Positions 1 through 12,545 of a DNA stretch of 64,000 bases are shown here, piece by piece. The stretch's first letter is position 1, and every line of letters starts with the position of its first letter. A program made the translations under genes and the position numbers. Below the pieces are notes generated by a model. That model made no database searches, was not told where the DNA came from, and saw nothing but the letters and a program-made list of their open reading frames with translations. The DNA comes from Acridotheres tristis. Lineage: Eukaryota > Chordata > Aves > Passeriformes > Sturnidae. The stretch is taken from NCBI GenBank assembly GCA_037013685.1, contig CM072884.1, positions 113,632,230 to 113,696,229 of the forward strand, in the 5' to 3' direction.

Positions 1-375
1 GCGGCTCGGCGGGGCCGGGGGCGGCGCCGGCCGCGGGGGCAGAGCGGGGAGGGCCCGGCCGTGCCCGTGCGGGGGTCCCGGCCCTCAGGCCGCGGTGCGG
101 GGCAGCCCCGGCCCGGCGGGGGCGGCGCTTGGCGCGGGCAGGGCCGGCTCGGTCGAGCGTGCGCAGCTCCTGCGCCCTTTAAGCCGCGCCGCCCCTGCCC
201 GTACGGGCGTCTGAGCCGCGGGAGCCGCGCGGGAAGGAGCCGTCACAGCGCCGGGACTGCGCCTTCCTCATCTTCCTCCTCCTCCTGTCCTCCCCCTGCT
301 CCTCCTCTCCGGCCTCGCCGCAGCCCCCTCCTCCCCACCCCGTGCCCCGCTCCTCCCGCCACTGGCAGCTCTAAG
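1..375 (+). promoter_or_regulatory. MRPS6: CpG-island promoter and 5' UTR shared by MRPS6 and probably SLC5A3
   Basis: The first 375 bases are extremely GC-rich and dense in CpG, with no TATA box, and lead straight into the MRPS6 start codon at 376. This is the usual appearance of a housekeeping CpG-island promoter. The transcription start cannot be placed from sequence. In other vertebrates the first exon here also serves as the untranslated first exon of SLC5A3, and the SLC5A3 acceptor at 13671 fits that arrangement. The base at -3 of the MRPS6 start codon is A, a favourable initiation context. The island continues into intron 1 to about 1250. Confidence 0.8.
154..165 (-). promoter_or_regulatory. 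NRF1-like site
   Basis: Read on the minus strand this is TGCGCACGCTCG, 11 of 12 matches to the NRF1 consensus YGCGCAYGCGCR. NRF1 drives many nuclear genes for mitochondrial proteins, so a site about 210 bases upstream of the MRPS6 start codon is plausible. In such GC-rich DNA a chance match is also possible. Confidence 0.35.
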
Positions 376-420
376 ATGCCCCGCTATGAACTGGCTTTGA
401 TCGTGAAAGCCATGCAGAGG
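376..420 (+). CDS. MRPS6: MRPS6 coding exon 1 (mitochondrial ribosomal protein bS6m)
   Basis: This exon encodes residues 1-15, MPRYELALIVKAMQR, which match the vertebrate MRPS6 N-terminus almost exactly. It ends in phase 0 at an AGG|GTGAGT donor at 420/421. MRPS6 is the bS6 homologue in the small subunit of the mitochondrial ribosome, where the S6 family binds rRNA next to bS18. The complete protein joins 376-420, 32204-32343 and 50658-50838 (366 nt, 121 aa plus stop), close to the roughly 125 aa of mammalian MRPS6. There is no in-frame alternative start within the exon that would preserve the conserved N-terminus. The gene spans about 50 kb, with SLC5A3 nested in intron 1. Confidence 0.95.
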
Positions 421-1250
421 GTGAGTGAGGGAGAGGAGACGCGGGAGGAAGGGAGGGAAGCAGGTGGGACTGGCAGATTTCCCCCCCTCTGTTGGCCCGC
501 GGTGTCCCCTCGGTGTCCCCTCGGTGCCCGCTGTCCCCGCCGCACCGCGTGGCCCGGCCGGCCCTGTCCGCCCGCAGTGTCGCAGCGTGTCCCGGGCTCC
601 GCGGGGCTTCCTCCGCTCCTCGGCCCCTCGCCCGTCGCCCCCTTCCCTGCCCGCGCCCTCGGACACTTGGCTGAGTCGCTGCCCCCGAGCCGCAGTCCCC
701 TCTCCCCCTCCCCTCCGCTCCGCAGGTAAGCAGATCCCACGCTTTCCGAGATGCGGTTTTTCCTTGCCCATCCCCTCCCTCCGTGCCTGGAGCAGGTGAA
801 GCCGGCCCTTCCCATGCCCGTGCCAGCGCATCCATCCCCCTGTCGCTCTGCAGCACCAGCGCTTTCCATCCCCCCTCCCCGCACCTGCGCTGCCATCACC
901 GGGCACCTCCTCGGCTCCGCCGAGCCTCGGGCCGAGGGAAAAAAGGGGGGGAAAAGCAAGGATTCGCTCCATCCAGCTCCCGACCGCGGGGTGCCACCTT
1001 CCCCCCCCGTGTGCCAGGGAAGTGCCAAGGACGGGGTTTTGCCCGCAGCGGTTGAGCGGGGCCGATAGGCTGGGCCCTATCGCCCCCGGGAAGGGGCGCT
1101 GGGGGTGGCAGCAGCCGTTGCCGCTGTTTTTTGGCAGCGCGGTGATAACAGAGCTCGGTTAAATGATGCTCTTCCCATTCGGCAGGAGCTGAGTCAATAC
1201 GTGGGGGAAGCGGCGGGGAGCGGGGGGGGGGGGAATGGGGATGTGTGTGC
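421..1250 (+). other. MRPS6 intron 1 start, CpG-island shore
   Basis: This GC-rich sequence follows the exon 1 donor and contains no coding exon. GC content drops after about 1210. A perfect AP-1 core TGAGTCA lies at 1190-1196 and a GATAA motif just upstream, near 1143. The stop-free frames here on both strands are typical of GC-rich DNA and resemble no known protein. Confidence 0.6.
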
Positions 1251-4200
1251 GTAAAAATAATAATAATAAAATAGGGTTATCTCCGTGTGGATGGGAGGTT
1301 TATTTGGGAAATAACAGCTGATACTGGCCCTTCTCTAGTACCTTCTATAGCCTTTGTTTATCTGCTACTTTCCAGCTACATATGCGGTGCTGGTGTTGGA
1401 ATGTAGCAGCACTTGCGCTGGGCTGGAGCCCTGTGATCCAGCCCGGTGTGGATGGTCCGGGATTTACCCTTCATTCCCACCAGCACCATTTCCCACCGAG
1501 CAGCAGCGGCTCAGCAGCGTGGCCGTGGTTTTTTGGGAATTACGGGAGCACGTCTGGTGTGCCGCATGCACTAGTACATTTCCATTCATTTTACATGGAC
1601 CATCCACATGTCGGGGCTGGCTTTTTTTTTTTTTTTTTTTTTTTATAATATATTTTTCCCCGTGGTTTAGCTGCAGAAGCTGTAGTAGAGACACCTCACC
1701 TGGGTCCTCTAGTGGAGAAACACAGCAGCGGGGAAAAAGCCGAGTGACATTGCTGCACTGGCTCACCCAGGCAAAAATACACTGCTTTTCCACTTGCTTG
1801 TCGATATATAATCTCTGTCCGATTTTTTTTTTTTTTTTTTTGTTTCTTTCCACACCTCTCCTCATGGGAGGATGAGACAGAGGTGCTTTTTGTAGCCGTG
1901 CCGTTGATGTGGGAGATGCATTAAGCTGGGCAGGCACTCGGAGTGCAGGGCAGGACAGCAAGGATAACAAACCTGCCATAATACTGAGGCAGGAATCAAC
2001 TGACTTCTCTGAAAGGATGCCATGGAGTGCTCTCTGGTTTCTAGGATCTGAGCACGGAGATGCAGGGATAAGCTTTTAGCTGTAAGATGCTTCTAATGAG
2101 CATCAGTGCACTCGGGATTTAACATCTGCAACCTTTGCCTCTTTGAAGTTGGGCTCTCCAGTATGTTCTTTCCACATGGATGTATCTTTAAGGTTTTTTT
2201 TTTTTTTTTTTAGCTCTGTGATTATGTCCAAACATTTCAGTTTGTGCTGGTGTTTTTAACCCACCCTTGTTGTAAGTCTAAAATTTGGAGTCTATTCTGT
2301 AGGTGCTGCTATTTTGGTGCTGTTTTCAGCACACCAGATCTGGGTGCTTTTTTGTTTTCCCTATATTTTGCTGCTCCTGCCTTTCTTGTGCCATGAGAAC
2401 ACTTGGAAATATTTCCTCGAGTGGTTTTATGCTCTGTGGTGCTGCTGAGGGGTTGCTCTAATGACCCCTGTAAGATGTGCATAATCCTGGCTGTAATATT
2501 GAATTAAATGAGGCAAGCTATGGGGATAATAAGCCAGTCTGAAATAGTGGAATGATTCCATGACTCCCTCCTGTAGAAGGAGAAATGACATTGCTTCTCC
2601 ACACCGGTGACAGCACCTGGGAAGGTGTTCCCTGTCCTGTCCTGTCAGTCCCTCTGTGGTGGCTGCGTGTCCTGGTGCTGTCTGAGCAAGTGCTGGCTCT
2701 TCTTTTGGTGTCTGTGATGTCCTTCCTCACCTGTGGCAGCTCCCCTGTCCTCCAGAAAAAAACAAACCACCAAACCTTTGTCACTTGGCTTTGCTGAATT
2801 TCTCAGAGCTCTCTGGCAGCTTGGTGCAAACCTCAGCCTGGAGACTTTGCTGCCTCTCCACAGAGGCAAACTTGGTGCTTCTGTGGGGTCTTCCCCACCC
2901 ACAACTTTCTTTTAATAATTCCCTTGGCATTCTCAGGGATCCAGGCAGAGTAAGTCTTTCCAGTTCGTTTTTGTTACTTTAAACCCTGCTGGTGTCCAAG
3001 TCAAGGATCCTTTCCCTTTCTTTTCCTGCATGTGGCTCCTGTTTGGAGTCTGTTGGGAGGGTCCCAGGGCAGCACATCCCATCCATCCTCAGGCTTGGCA
3101 GGCTCCAGAGCCTCTTCAACTCTCCTTTTGTGCCTTAAAAACACAACAACCGAGAGCTTTGGGAATGGTGGGGGTATGAGAGAAAACTTTCACTTTGCAC
3201 TGGTTTCAATTTCCAGCCTTTGTCACACTGGTTGTCTGCGTGTACTTTCCACAAAAAGTCTGGATTTCATTCTGAAGTCAGAGCTGAGCAGCTCTTCTCT
3301 GATTTGTGAGAGGTAATGGACCTGGACTAAAAACCACTGTGTTTTTATATACTAAAACACAGGATATTTTATGTACTCTGCATATACAGAGAGTTTTTCA
3401 TCAGCAGAGCCCCCAGTTGGTGACTCTTAGGAAAACAACAATAATAAAAGCCACCCCAAAATAAATAAATCTCCCTACTCTGTGGTGTATTTGGAGGGTG
3501 AGGGGTTTGTGTTGCTGCATATGAGTTTATGGATTTGGGCAGAGAAAGGTGTGAGCACATTGAGGTGAAATGATTCATTTTGCCCGTTTTACTGCATGGA
3601 AAGAACAAATGCTGGGGGGAGCTTGGTGGCAGATTTGTTCTCAGCAGTGTCCAGGTGTTTGCAAACCAAATTTTACCTGCCCACAGCAGCCCCAGCCAAG
3701 CCCTGCAGCTGTGCTGGAGGGAAAAGTGCAAAATGAAGATACAGCTGTCCATGGCCTGAATTCCTTGCTCATAACAAAAGCTGAGGATTCCTGATTTTCT
3801 CCCGGTGGGGGGATTATGGTAGAGCAGCACCTTCAGCAGGGAAGGGCAGTGAATCCCCAGGAGGGAATGTGCAGGAATTCTCACTGGGTGGGAGAGCAGG
3901 GCTCTGCAGGCAGCTCTGAAAGTCCCTCGAAGGAAGTGAGGGGGAAAGGGAAGGAAGGAAGAGCTGGAAATGGTTTCCTGCTGCTCTGGGGCCGTTTGTG
4001 CAGTGACTGGGGGGTGGCAGTGCCACACCTCCAGGGGACTGGGACACAGAGTGGGAATCCCACAGGCGTTGAGCTTGGAAAAGACCTCCAGGGTGGAGTC
4101 CAGCCTTGGACTTGGCACCCAGAGCAGAGCACAGGGACACCCATCCTCAACAGCACCACTTTGTAACTGGAACTGAGCAGGCACTTGTAAATAACTCCGA

Positions 4201-4359
4201 GTATTTCACTGAAAATGAGGAAATTTATCAATATTTTATTAGCAGTGTGCTCATTTTCACCTGTGACAAAGTTCAAACACACAGTGTCACAATCTAAAAC
4301 CTAACCTTTTATTTTTTTCAGCAATTACCTGAACTAGGAGACCCATCCACCCATTTCTG

Positions 4360-4485
4360 GAATCTCAGAGTGGTTTGGGTTGGAAGGGGTCTTAAAAAAT
4401 CACCTTATTCCACATAGCAGGGACACCTTCCACTATTCCAGGTTGCTCCAAGCCCTGTCCAGCCTGGCCTTGGACACCTCCAAAT
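4360..4485 (-). repeat. CR1 LINE 3' fragment
   Basis: This is the characteristic CR1 tail seen in reverse: a GGTTTGGGTTGGAAGGG block, a GGGACACCTTCCACT block, and a CCAGCCTGGCCTTGGACA block in the order expected for a minus-strand copy. It is short and 5'-truncated and carries no coding capacity. Confidence 0.8.
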
Positions 4486-5842
4486 AATAATAATAATAAT
4501 TCTGCAGTGAATGTGGGCTCACAGTTCTCACAACACAACTTGTCTTCAGCAGCTGTTTGTTGCTTTTGGAGTGGGTTGCTGTGTTTCCAAAATTCCCTAC
4601 CTGCCCTGTGGAGATTGTTGGCTATTTTGGGAAAGCCAAAGTAAATGGGCAGTAGTGTTGCTTGACATCTTGACTATTCCATTTAATTGCTGTGTAGGCA
4701 GCTGCAGCAATTGGGCTTTTGATGTCTCAGTTGCCAGGAAGGAGGGGGAAGAAAACGAAGCAGGAAGATACAGGGTTTATTTTATTTTATTTTACTTTAT
4801 TTTATTTCCTTTCCGGTGAACCACCTGCTCTTCCACTGGAATTGTGCATCTTCCCCACCCCTCCTCTCAGCTGAGCAGGTTAAAATTTCACAAAAGTTTT
4901 TTTTTTTTCCTCTGTTCCCACTGGCATTTTTAGTAGGCTGGAGCAGGCTCTTCAGCCTGGCAGGGAGGGATCCTGGAGTCGGGGGTGGTGCTGGAAAGGA
5001 GACCAGAGCCTTGGAACTAAAAGACAGGATCAGAAAACAGCAAGATCCAGCACTGACTCTGCTGGAGGAGTCACCTTTTTGTTTTCTGCCTTGAGCATTC
5101 CATAAGAAGAAGTGGATTTTGGAGAGAGTGGTGCAGACAGCATTTGGGAACGATACCCTCTTGCCTGATATTTGACATTTTCAGTCTTGGAAAAGCTGGA
5201 ATTGTTGCCAAGTGTGGGATACGTGCCTGGGTCTGAGGGGACATAGAGGATTATTCTCTCCTGCAGAATAGTTGAAGCCTAATTTCAGTTTCTTGCAGGC
5301 CCCTGGTGGGATTTCAGTGGGATTTGGCCAGTCCCTCTTCAGGGGGACAGCAGTGGGGTTAACCTTTGAGTCCAAACTTCTTTAGGCTGCCCCTGGCTCC
5401 TCCTCAGCAATGAGCTCTTTGCTCCTGGTTGGGTTTTGTTCCTGATGTGTTCTGGCTGTGAGCAGGGAGGTGTTGGTAACTTCAGCATGGAGCAGATTGT
5501 GTCCCTAAACTCTTGGGTAAAGGAGGCAGGAGCAGCCTTTGTGCTAAAACACCATTGTTGGAAAGCCCTGAAACGTGACTGACTCCTGGAAAGTTGTCAA
5601 TTGTAGCACTGAGGAGGAGCTGCTCCTTCAGCTCCCGTGTGTTTGTGTTTTCTGTCTGCTGATCTTCATCAGTTCCATACTTTGGAATGATAGAAGTCTT
5701 CTCTGTGTTCTTTCAGGAGCTGATTTCTCCAGTTCCCTTGTCCCAGAATCATAATTGCCACACGAAAAATTGCTTTGGAAGTTATTAAGCTGTTGATCAA
5801 GTAATTTATTTTCCCTTTTTTTTTTTTTTTTTTTCTTTGCCC

Positions 5843-5996
5843 AGAGAAGCTGTGGCTGCCCCTGGATCCCTGGAAGTGTCCAAGGCCAGGTTGGAGCACC
5901 CTGGCACAGTGGAAGGTGTCCCTGCCCATAGCAGAGGTGGCACTGGATGGGTTTTGAGGTCTTCCCAACCCAAACCATTCCGTGATTCTGTGATTT
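5843..5996 (+). repeat. CR1 LINE 3' fragment
   Basis: A sense-orientation CR1 tail runs from a GGATCCCTGGAAGTGTCCAA block through GGTGTCCCTGCCCAT to CAACCCAAACCATTCCGTGA, the family's usual 3' end. It is preceded by a poly-T tract at 5817-5834. Confidence 0.8.
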
Positions 5997-7874
5997 GTCA
6001 GGCTGATAATTCCTGAAGCCACAGCTTCCCACACCTCCCTGGCTGCAAATGTGGGATGAAGGAAGAGCTGTTTATGTGGAAGCAGTTGCTTGATAGAGTT
6101 TTGTGTCCCACCCTCTGTGTCCCTTACCTGAGGGCAGCAGGAACCTCTGGGCACCAGGTTATTCCCTGGAAAAATTCCTGCCCTATGGAGCAGCAGGAAT
6201 ATCCCCAGTGTACACTGAGGAGCTGATAGAAAGGTGAAAGCAGGCAAAAATAAAAGCAGAGAAATAGGTGCAAAATATAACTAATTATGGAGAAGTGGAA
6301 CTGGAAAAATTGGAATTAAATACATGGAAAGTAAGGCAAATTGTGAAGGACCTGTCCTGTGGAGCACTGGTGCAAATATTGGTGCTGAAAATGAGATTCT
6401 ACAGAAAATTCCTCATCCCTGGTGAGGAGAAGGGCAGGAAGGAAGTGGATGGTATAAAGGGAGGGTCATGAACCCAAGAAATAGGATTGAGGAACTGCAG
6501 AAGAATTGCTGTTCTGCTCTTTTTAATCCTGCTTTGTCCATTTGCAAGCCAATCCTTGTGTTCAGTCCTGCAAAAATCCAAGGAATAATAAAAAGCCAGG
6601 GAGGGGATGTGTTTAGTGGAATTGGTAAAGAAATCAATGTTTGGTAGCTTTTAATACAGATATACTGCATCAAGCTTTGTAATTAGAATTAATTGTTTTA
6701 TAACCAACAGAATTTTATTGAACTCTGGTTTTAGTGTCTTGAAATCTCCAGGAAGGATCAGAAGTCTTGAAACAGCATCCAGCTGATTGGGAAGCTTGGA
6801 GAACCTCAAATTCTTGGATTATGTAGGATCCTGAACTTCTTCTGTCTCAGCTATCAATAATCCTGGGGATACTTTATGTTCTTCCAAAGATTGTGGGCAG
6901 TCAGAAATGTGATGGGAATTTGGGGAAGTCCTAAAGAAGCTTAATGAGTCTGGTTTTTTGTGGTGGGTGGTTTTTTTTTGTTTTTTTTTTTGTTCTTCCT
7001 AGAAATTTGAAGAAGAATTTCCTCTTGGTATCTTGCCCAGTTGCATGGGGACTGCCACTACTTCTTTCTCATTTCCCAAATAAGTTCTGCATTCTCCCAG
7101 CCAAAATCCTCCTCAAATGGGATGAACCAGCACATTTTTTAGGCTGGGACTATCCAGTCCCTGCTGAGTGATGATCACCACCAGCTGCATCACATCTTTG
7201 AACCTCCAGCTGAAGGAAAGGGCATCTTCAGTAGAGGCAGAAATCTTGCAGAACTTTTGATATTTACTTCTTAAAAGGTGATAACTTTGTCCAGAGACAA
7301 AGTGCTCCCAAACCCACTCCAGAAATCAAATTCTTGGCTGTAGAGGCTTGTTTGACCCATTCTCTTGCTGCTGCTCTGGTGACCAAGTGCTTCCCTCCTT
7401 CATTCCTGCCGTGGCAGTGAAATGTTCATGCTGCTGGATTTGGGGTTGCCATAAGAAGGGATTCGAGCCTTGGGGGACTCAGTGTCCTCCTGCACCTTCC
7501 AGTGCCCTGTAACCTGCCAGGGAGATCTTGCCTGGTGCTGTGTCATGCCAGAACTTTCCAGTTTTTGCCAGCCCCTTGCCACTTCCTTGAAAATGTCTGC
7601 CTTTCTGCCCTCTGCTGCCCTTGGTTTTGCTGTTGACCACGTGGCTTCTGGGTTGTCTCTGCTCCTTTTTGCTTTCAGTTCCTGTGGAAAAGAACTGTGT
7701 CCTGTGGAGGGGTGGATGTCACCTCTCTGTGGTTTCCTTGCTGTAAGGGTTGGGGTTTTTCTGCTGACAGACTGAGCTCAGGAGGGCCCTGCTGGAGCTG
7801 CAGCCCAGGCAGGAAAGGTTCTGCTGATTTTCCCAGGGAAGAGAGGCTCAATTCCTTGGCAATTTCTGCTCCCT

Positions 7875-8040
7875 TCACAGAATTCCAGAGCTTGGAAAAG
7901 CCTTCCCAGCCCATGGAGTCCCAGCTGTGCCCAATGCCCACCTTGTCCCCAGCCCAGAGCACTGAGTGCCACCTCCAGGCCTTCCTTGGGGACCCCAAAC
8001 CTCCCTGGGCAGCCCCTTCCAGTTCCTTTCCATGAAGAAA
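7875..8040 (-). repeat. CR1-like LINE fragment
   Basis: The segment has the order 'GAATTCCAGAGCTTGGAAAAG', 'CACCTTGTCCCCAGCCCAGA', 'CTCCCTGGGCAGCCCCTTCC', resembling a reverse-oriented CR1 3' region of a different subfamily from the 4.4 and 5.9 kb copies. Confidence 0.6.
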
Positions 8041-10914
8041 TTCCTGCAGATAACATTTGTCACCCCTGGAAACATAAGCCAATTCTTAGAGCTGACAAGG
8101 GGAAAAGGAAGGTATTAAGTCCTTATTTTCTTTAAATTGGTAATTGATGGATTAATCTCCTGGGTGTGATGCTACATCATGCCTAGGTAGGTCTGGAGAA
8201 GACAGAAATTCTTCTTGGTTTCTCTGTATTTTAACAGATAAAAAGAGACTTTCCATCTCCTTCCCTCTGTCCCCAGCTTACCCCCCTCCTTGCCCTGTAG
8301 GTGTTTGGAGTTTTGGGAAGAACAGTGGAAGCAAATGAGTTCCTTCTTCCTGCTGGAGTGCTGGGGACTGGCTCTTGGCAAAGAGAACCAGCCAAGTGTG
8401 AATGTCACAGGCAGTGGCATGAAGTGGCTCGGGGAGGGTGATGCAGATTGTGAAAAAATCCATGTTTTCTTGCTTTGCAAGGCTGGAGCTTCTCTTGTGT
8501 CACTGACTGCTGCAGTGTCCTTCCCGTGCCTTCTCCCCCTCCTGAAATTTGTCACTTGGTAGGACACTGGAATAGGTGTATTTGCTTGGGATGAGGGGGG
8601 GAAATGGTTTAAAAATCCCAAAAATGGCAACTAAATGTTGTCCTGCTCTCACAGTGTCAGTCCCAGTGGCCTTGAGCTCCTGTTGGCCTCTCTTCACTCC
8701 AGTTTCTGCTCTGTGATTGTCCCCTGGACATCCCATTTCTGACTGGCAAACCCAGTGAGTTCTCTGTGTCTCTTGCTCTGGGGTTACTTATTTCTCTCAT
8801 GTCTCCCTCAGCAGTTGTGTAGAAGAGAATCCAGAAGAACTTATGCTGGAACAAACTGCCTTTTTTTTTTTTTTTTTTTGTGCTGCTGCAGTAAAACAAA
8901 GAGCAGAGCTGGAGTGATTCCTGACCAAAACAAAATTTCCTTACGTGTTCATAACAACTCCTTTGAGTGAGTGACTTGATCCTTGCACCTCAAATTGGAT
9001 TTTTTTTTTTTTTTGGTAGTGATGGTTTTTAGAGTTGGCTCCTGAGTTCTCCAGCCCAGCAGGAGGTTGATGTGGTGATGATGCAGAGTGTGACCAACAG
9101 CTTCAGCCAGGTTGGCTCAGGTGACCTGGAAATGTGGCCCTTTCCTGCTGCAGCCTCTTGAGTTCAGGTCTGGCCTGGCATCCCCAGCAGCTCAAATTAT
9201 TTATTGGATGCTCCAGGTCAACTTCTGCCTTCCCTGTCTGTCCCAGGAGGGTTCCTGGCACATTGCTGTGCCCCAGCTCCTGGTTTTCAGGGAAAAGCCT
9301 GGAACTGCTGCCCTGGATGCTGAGGGCTGTGCTGAGCAGCTGCCAAGGATAGCCCCTGCTTCCTCAAGGGCATGTGCTACATAATTTATGTATCACTTAC
9401 TCCATGAAGAGCTTCAGTGCTCCTTTTTTATGTTCTGGAGTGCTGCAGTAAATGGAACAAAGCTTTTCCTCTTTTTATTTTTTTTTATTTTTCCCCTTGT
9501 GTTCACAGTGGAGCAGTGGACAGGTAGGAACTCTGATGTGTCCATGGCCAGGAGAGTGAGGAGTCTGGAAAACACACCCGGGGGGTTGCACATGCTACAG
9601 ACCCCACTCAAGGCACCAGACCTCTTGTTATTTATTCATTTTATTCACAGTTAATATTTTCCATCATCCTGGCAATCTGGGGCACATTTCTTCCCCTGAA
9701 CAGAATTGTTCAGTAGGTGAAGTGCTGCAGGTCTGAGTTCAAATATTCCTGCTTTGAAGGTAGAGAGGGAAAATGTTGTTTCCAAGAAATAAACTGAAAA
9801 CTACTTGGAACTCTGTGAGCAAAGCACTTAATTTGCTAACAGTGGACACTCCTGTGGGATAGGTGGGCATCTACATCCCCAAATTAACCTTTAAAACATC
9901 AGGATTGGTGAGGAGAAAAGGAAAGTCAGCTCAGAAATTTCCCATCTGCCGAAAAGCCGACGGAGCTGAGAACAAATCGTGGCTTCAGAGCTGGAGCAGT
10001 TGGAACTCTGGCATGTTTTAAACACCCATTTTGTTAGAAAAGCACTGTGGAGAAAGTTTTCCTTTAGAGCAATAGTACAAATTTCTCCTCAAAAATCCCA
10101 CCCTGGGTCTGCTTCACATTATGAAATCTCTCTTCAGGGATTTGCTTGGGATTTTTTTTTTTTCCCCTTAAGGAACAGGCTGGGTGTTGGAGAGACATAT
10201 GCATTGTTTCACCAGAGCTGCAGCCTCTATTTCCAGACAAGAGGGAAGCACATTGTTCTGTGTCTTTGATATGATCCAGCCAGAAAACAGCCTCAGGGAA
10301 GAAAATTCCCAGTCCTTGGCAGCAGCACTGTCTTTCTGCCTTCTATTTCTTTTTTTTTTTTTTAATTTTTTTTTTTTCCCCTCCCTCTGTCAGTGCCACA
10401 ACGTTCACTGTTCTAATAACTCAGGATTAAACTCACATGGGGCATCTCAAAAGTCCTTTGTAAGACTTGAGGTCAGAACTTGCTGAAAGTTCAGAGGGAC
10501 GAGTCTCATTTTCCTAATGAAGAAAAGTTCCAGGGTTATTTTGGAATTAGGTCTAAGAAACTGGTACAAGAAGCTACTTCAGTGCTGTCATTTAGTGACA
10601 GTGCAGCAAATTTGTGGTGGCTGCTGAAAACTTTCCAGCTCAGGCAAAAACTGAACTCTGCAAAAAAAAAAAAAAAAAAAAAAAAAAACCCTCAGGTGTT
10701 GGTGACAAAGGGCAGGGTTCAGCTCTCAGAAATTTGATTATTTCAGGTGCATGGTCTGGCTGTATCTTCCTATGGAAAACGTTCCAGCAACTTCACATTT
10801 TGTTTATTTTGCTTGGAATGAGCCCCTTGGAGCTGAAGTGACTTAATTGAGCAATGTCACAATTTATTTGAGGGCAGCTGCATCTAATACTGACACACTT
10901 GTGAGAGAGTCTGG

Positions 10915-11075
10915 ATCCTGGAATTACAGAAGGTTTGCATTCCCAGGGACCTTAAAGCCCATCCAGTGGCACCCCCAGGGCAGGGACACCTTCCATTGTC
11001 CCAGGTGGCTCCAAGCCCCATCCAGCCTGGCCTTGGACATTCCCAGGGGCAGCCACAGCTTCCCTGTGAATATCT
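10915..11075 (-). repeat. CR1 LINE 3' fragment
   Basis: A reverse-oriented CR1 tail with the AGGGACCTTAAAGCCCATCC, CAGGGACACCTTCCA and CATCCAGCCTGGCCTTGGAC blocks in order. Confidence 0.8.
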
Positions 11076-12439
11076 GGATACTTCTGGTGTCAAATAGAAT
11101 TCATTTGAACAGATATTTTTTGTGATTTTTCCATATTGCTCTCGAGGATATTTGTGACAGGTCACTGATGAAGCTACAGGGAAGATGGTGGGGGGTGAGC
11201 TCAAGTTAAAATCAAACATTTTTTAGTAATAAGAAAGACAACAGAACATTAAAAATATTAATTATTACCATTTCCTTATCTGGTTTTCTGTATAACAGAT
11301 TTTCTTTTTGTCATATCTCAGTAAAAATCTCTTCTTCCCTTTCCCTTCAAATATTTATAATTTTGGTATAAACATAACGTAGTTGAAAAATTAGCTGAAT
11401 ATAGCAAAAGACATAACACTATTAAAGTGTTGCTCCAAAGTGCTTAAAACTAAGAATAGTCCATTAAACTTGGCTCTGATTGCGTCATCTGATGTGCAGT
11501 GTTTATAATTTGGGGTTGGATTAAGCTATTAGACCATTTAACTACTCCTGTATTTGCGGGTGGGGAGAAATGTGAATTCTTCTGTGGAAGAATTGAAAAT
11601 ACATCTGTGGTTTGAGGCTTCAGAGGAATGATAAATTTAGCCCAGTGCTGTAATCAGTCTGTTTTGTGCCATGGCTCCTTAGTCTCTCATTATTGGCTGT
11701 AATTCCAACAGAAGGAATATCTCTATTCTCAAGTGGGTTTGTGGTGCTGGGGGGGGAACCCTTATTATTTTTTTACTTTTTTTTTTTTTTTTTTTTTTTA
11801 ATTCTGAAAAACAGCTGGACCATACAAATGACACAATGGTGGATTTCTCCTTAAGGTTGAAGTTGTGGCTTGCTGGGAGCTATTTTTAAAATCTGTGAGG
11901 AGTTGCACGTTTTTACCTCAGCACCATTGCTGCCTTCAGCATGTGTGAATTTCCAACCTTAACTCTCTTGGAATTTGAAATGGTTTTATTGATCCTTTAA
12001 ACAAACCCGATATATGGCAGAGATGCTAAACAAGAAACCAACCAAATATTAGAATGTGCTATCAGGCTGTTTGTATTAATCATTAATTAATGGGGAAATG
12101 GGAGCTTCAGCCTCGTGCCAGAGAATGAGCTGGAAGGGGATGCCTGGAGCTGATGCTTGGAGGATTTGGGAGAATTTATGGCCAGAAAAAAGATTCAGTG
12201 TTGGTTTTCCTGTGCCTTTACCAGTGGGTGGGAAAGAGGAGTGGAGTCAGACCCTGTTCCTCACCTTCTGTAATAATCTCATTATTGCCACTGAAGGTTT
12301 GTGTTCTGACCTCTAGACTAAGCCTGTTCTTTGCTTTGGTCTTCCCTTCCCATGGCCGTTGGGTGTAGGACATGGAAGAATCCCATGTCCAGCTCTGTCT
12401 GATCCCATTAGAAGCCTGTGGGTTGGTAGAGGGTGGGCA

Positions 12440-12545
12440 GGCTCTGGATCCCTGGCAGTGCCCAAGGCCAGGTTGGACATTGGGACAGTGGGAGGTGTCC
12501 CTGCCCATGGGCTTTAAGGTCCCTTCCATGGTTCTGTGGTACCTC
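12440..12545 (+). repeat. CR1 LINE 3' fragment
   Basis: A short sense CR1 tail containing CCCAAGGCCAGGTTGGACAT, GGAGGTGTCCCTGCCCATGG and the terminal TTAAGGTCCCTTCCATGGTT. Confidence 0.75.

Noticed and set aside
1..1068. Long open frames on both strands near the CpG island
   Set aside because: Stop codons are rare in very GC-rich DNA. Only the 15 codons at 376-420 match a known protein and have a splice donor.
3369..4184. 271-codon minus-strand frame in intron 1
   Set aside because: No recognisable domain, no splice or promoter context, and overlapping frames of similar length occur on the other strand.
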